NCBI GenBank assembly: GCA_938048505.1
Contig: CALIUX010000075.1
Coordinates: 1-6,226 of the forward strand
DNA length: 6,226 bases
Source: an uncultured Pseudomonadales bacterium
GTDB taxonomy: Bacteria; Pseudomonadota; Gammaproteobacteria; Pseudomonadales; Cellvibrionaceae
Direction: 5' to 3'
The notes beneath the pieces were generated by a model, which worked only from the letters and a program-made list of their open reading frames with translations, searched no databases and was not told where the DNA came from. The translations under genes were made by a program, and so were the position numbers. Positions 5,905 to 6,226 of this stretch are shown here, piece after piece. Numbering within the stretch: position 1 is the first letter of the stretch; each line of letters starts with the position of its first letter.

Positions 5905-6198
5905 TTAAGGCAAAACCTTTTTGAACGGCTTGACGCGAACATTGGCATAAACGCCCGCTGCAACATACGGGTCTTCATCAGCCCAGCTTTGCGCTTCTTT
6001 TAAACTGGAAAATTCTGCAACCACTAAGCTACCAGAAAACCCTTCTATTGATTCATCGTCACTTAGAGGGTGGGGGCCGGCAATTAGCAAGCGGCCTTGT
6101 GAATCAAGGAGCTTTAGGCGCTCAATATGATGTGGGCGAGCTTGTTTACGTAATGATAAGCTATTGGCGACATCTTCACTGATAATGGCGTAATACAT
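5905..6198 (-). CDS. yciI: YciI family protein
   Basis: 97-residue small cytosolic protein of the YCII family (ferredoxin-like alpha/beta fold). It aligns along its whole length with E. coli Yci[19 protein letters not shown] at the start, [11 protein letters not shown] with the conserved His24, [10 protein letters not shown] (35-44), [11 protein letters not shown] (53-63), [16 protein letters not shown] (69-84) with the conserved Asp76, and VKPFKKVLP at the end. The conserved His and Asp have been taken as a possible active site in this family, but no reaction is established that I know of. The ATG at 6198 has TAGGA 6 bases upstream on the - strand and gives the usual family length. In enterobacteria yciI lies near yciB/ispZ; the upstream neighbour here is outside the window. 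Confidence 0.95.
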   Translation of the reverse strand: MYYAIISEDVANSLSLRKQARPHHIERLKLLDSQGRLLIAGPHPLSDDESIEGFSGSLVVAEFSSLKEAQSWADEDPYVAAGVYANVRVKPFKKVLP

Positions 6199-6204
6199 GA
6201 TATA

Positions 6205-6208
6205 TCCT
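6205..6208 (-). promoter_or_regulatory. Shine-Dalgarno AGGA for yciI
   Basis: AGGA on the - strand sits 6 bases before the yciI ATG at 6198, the expected spacing, and supports that start. Confidence 0.55.
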
Positions 6209-6226
6209 AAATATTATGCTGACGTT

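Overview
The window is an ordinary-looking chromosomal stretch from a gammaproteobacterium of moderate G+C. The assignment rests on three things: a gammaproteobacterial-type PdxB with its C-terminal dimerisation domain, a YgiM-type SH3/coiled-coil membrane protein, and a YciI that aligns almost end to end with the enterobacterial protein. I cannot place it at genus level. I see no mobile elements, CRISPR arrays, rRNA or tRNA genes. Coding density is high, and the longest gene-free stretch is about 136 bases.

Left half, + strand (1-2734): three tightly packed genes form one likely operon. They are the 3' part of pdxB (4-phosphoerythronate dehydrogenase), an ATP-NAD kinase-family protein of the COG3199/AcoX-like type, and a class I SAM-dependent methyltransferase of the RlmI/RlmK type. 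The first pair overlap by one base (TAATG) and the second pair abut with no gap (TAA ATG), so translational coupling is likely throughout.

Right half, - strand (6198 down to 2719): five genes are read leftwards. They are yciI, a YgiM-like SH3 protein, a lipoprotein cyclophilin (peptidyl-prolyl isomerase), pdxJ (pyridoxine 5'-phosphate synthase) and a TrmH/RlmB-like 2'-O-methyltransferase. pdxJ and the methyltransferase are joined by a 4-base ATGA overlap. The gaps between the other genes are 64 to 136 bases, so they may have their own promoters, although none is clear. The two gene sets converge and overlap tail to tail by 16 bases around 2719-2734, leaving no room for an intergenic terminator.

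Functionally, the region places two steps of the DXP-dependent vitamin B6 pathway (PdxB early in the 4-phosphohydroxythreonine branch, PdxJ at ring closure) less than 3 kb apart but on opposite strands. Each is coupled to a putative RNA methyltransferase operon. The most interesting points are the COG3199 kinase of unknown substrate coupled to pdxB, the divergent PdxJ with Asn-Lys where the classical enzyme has Asp-His, and two 16-base perfect palindromes inside coding sequence. I did not find a convincing new multi-gene system.
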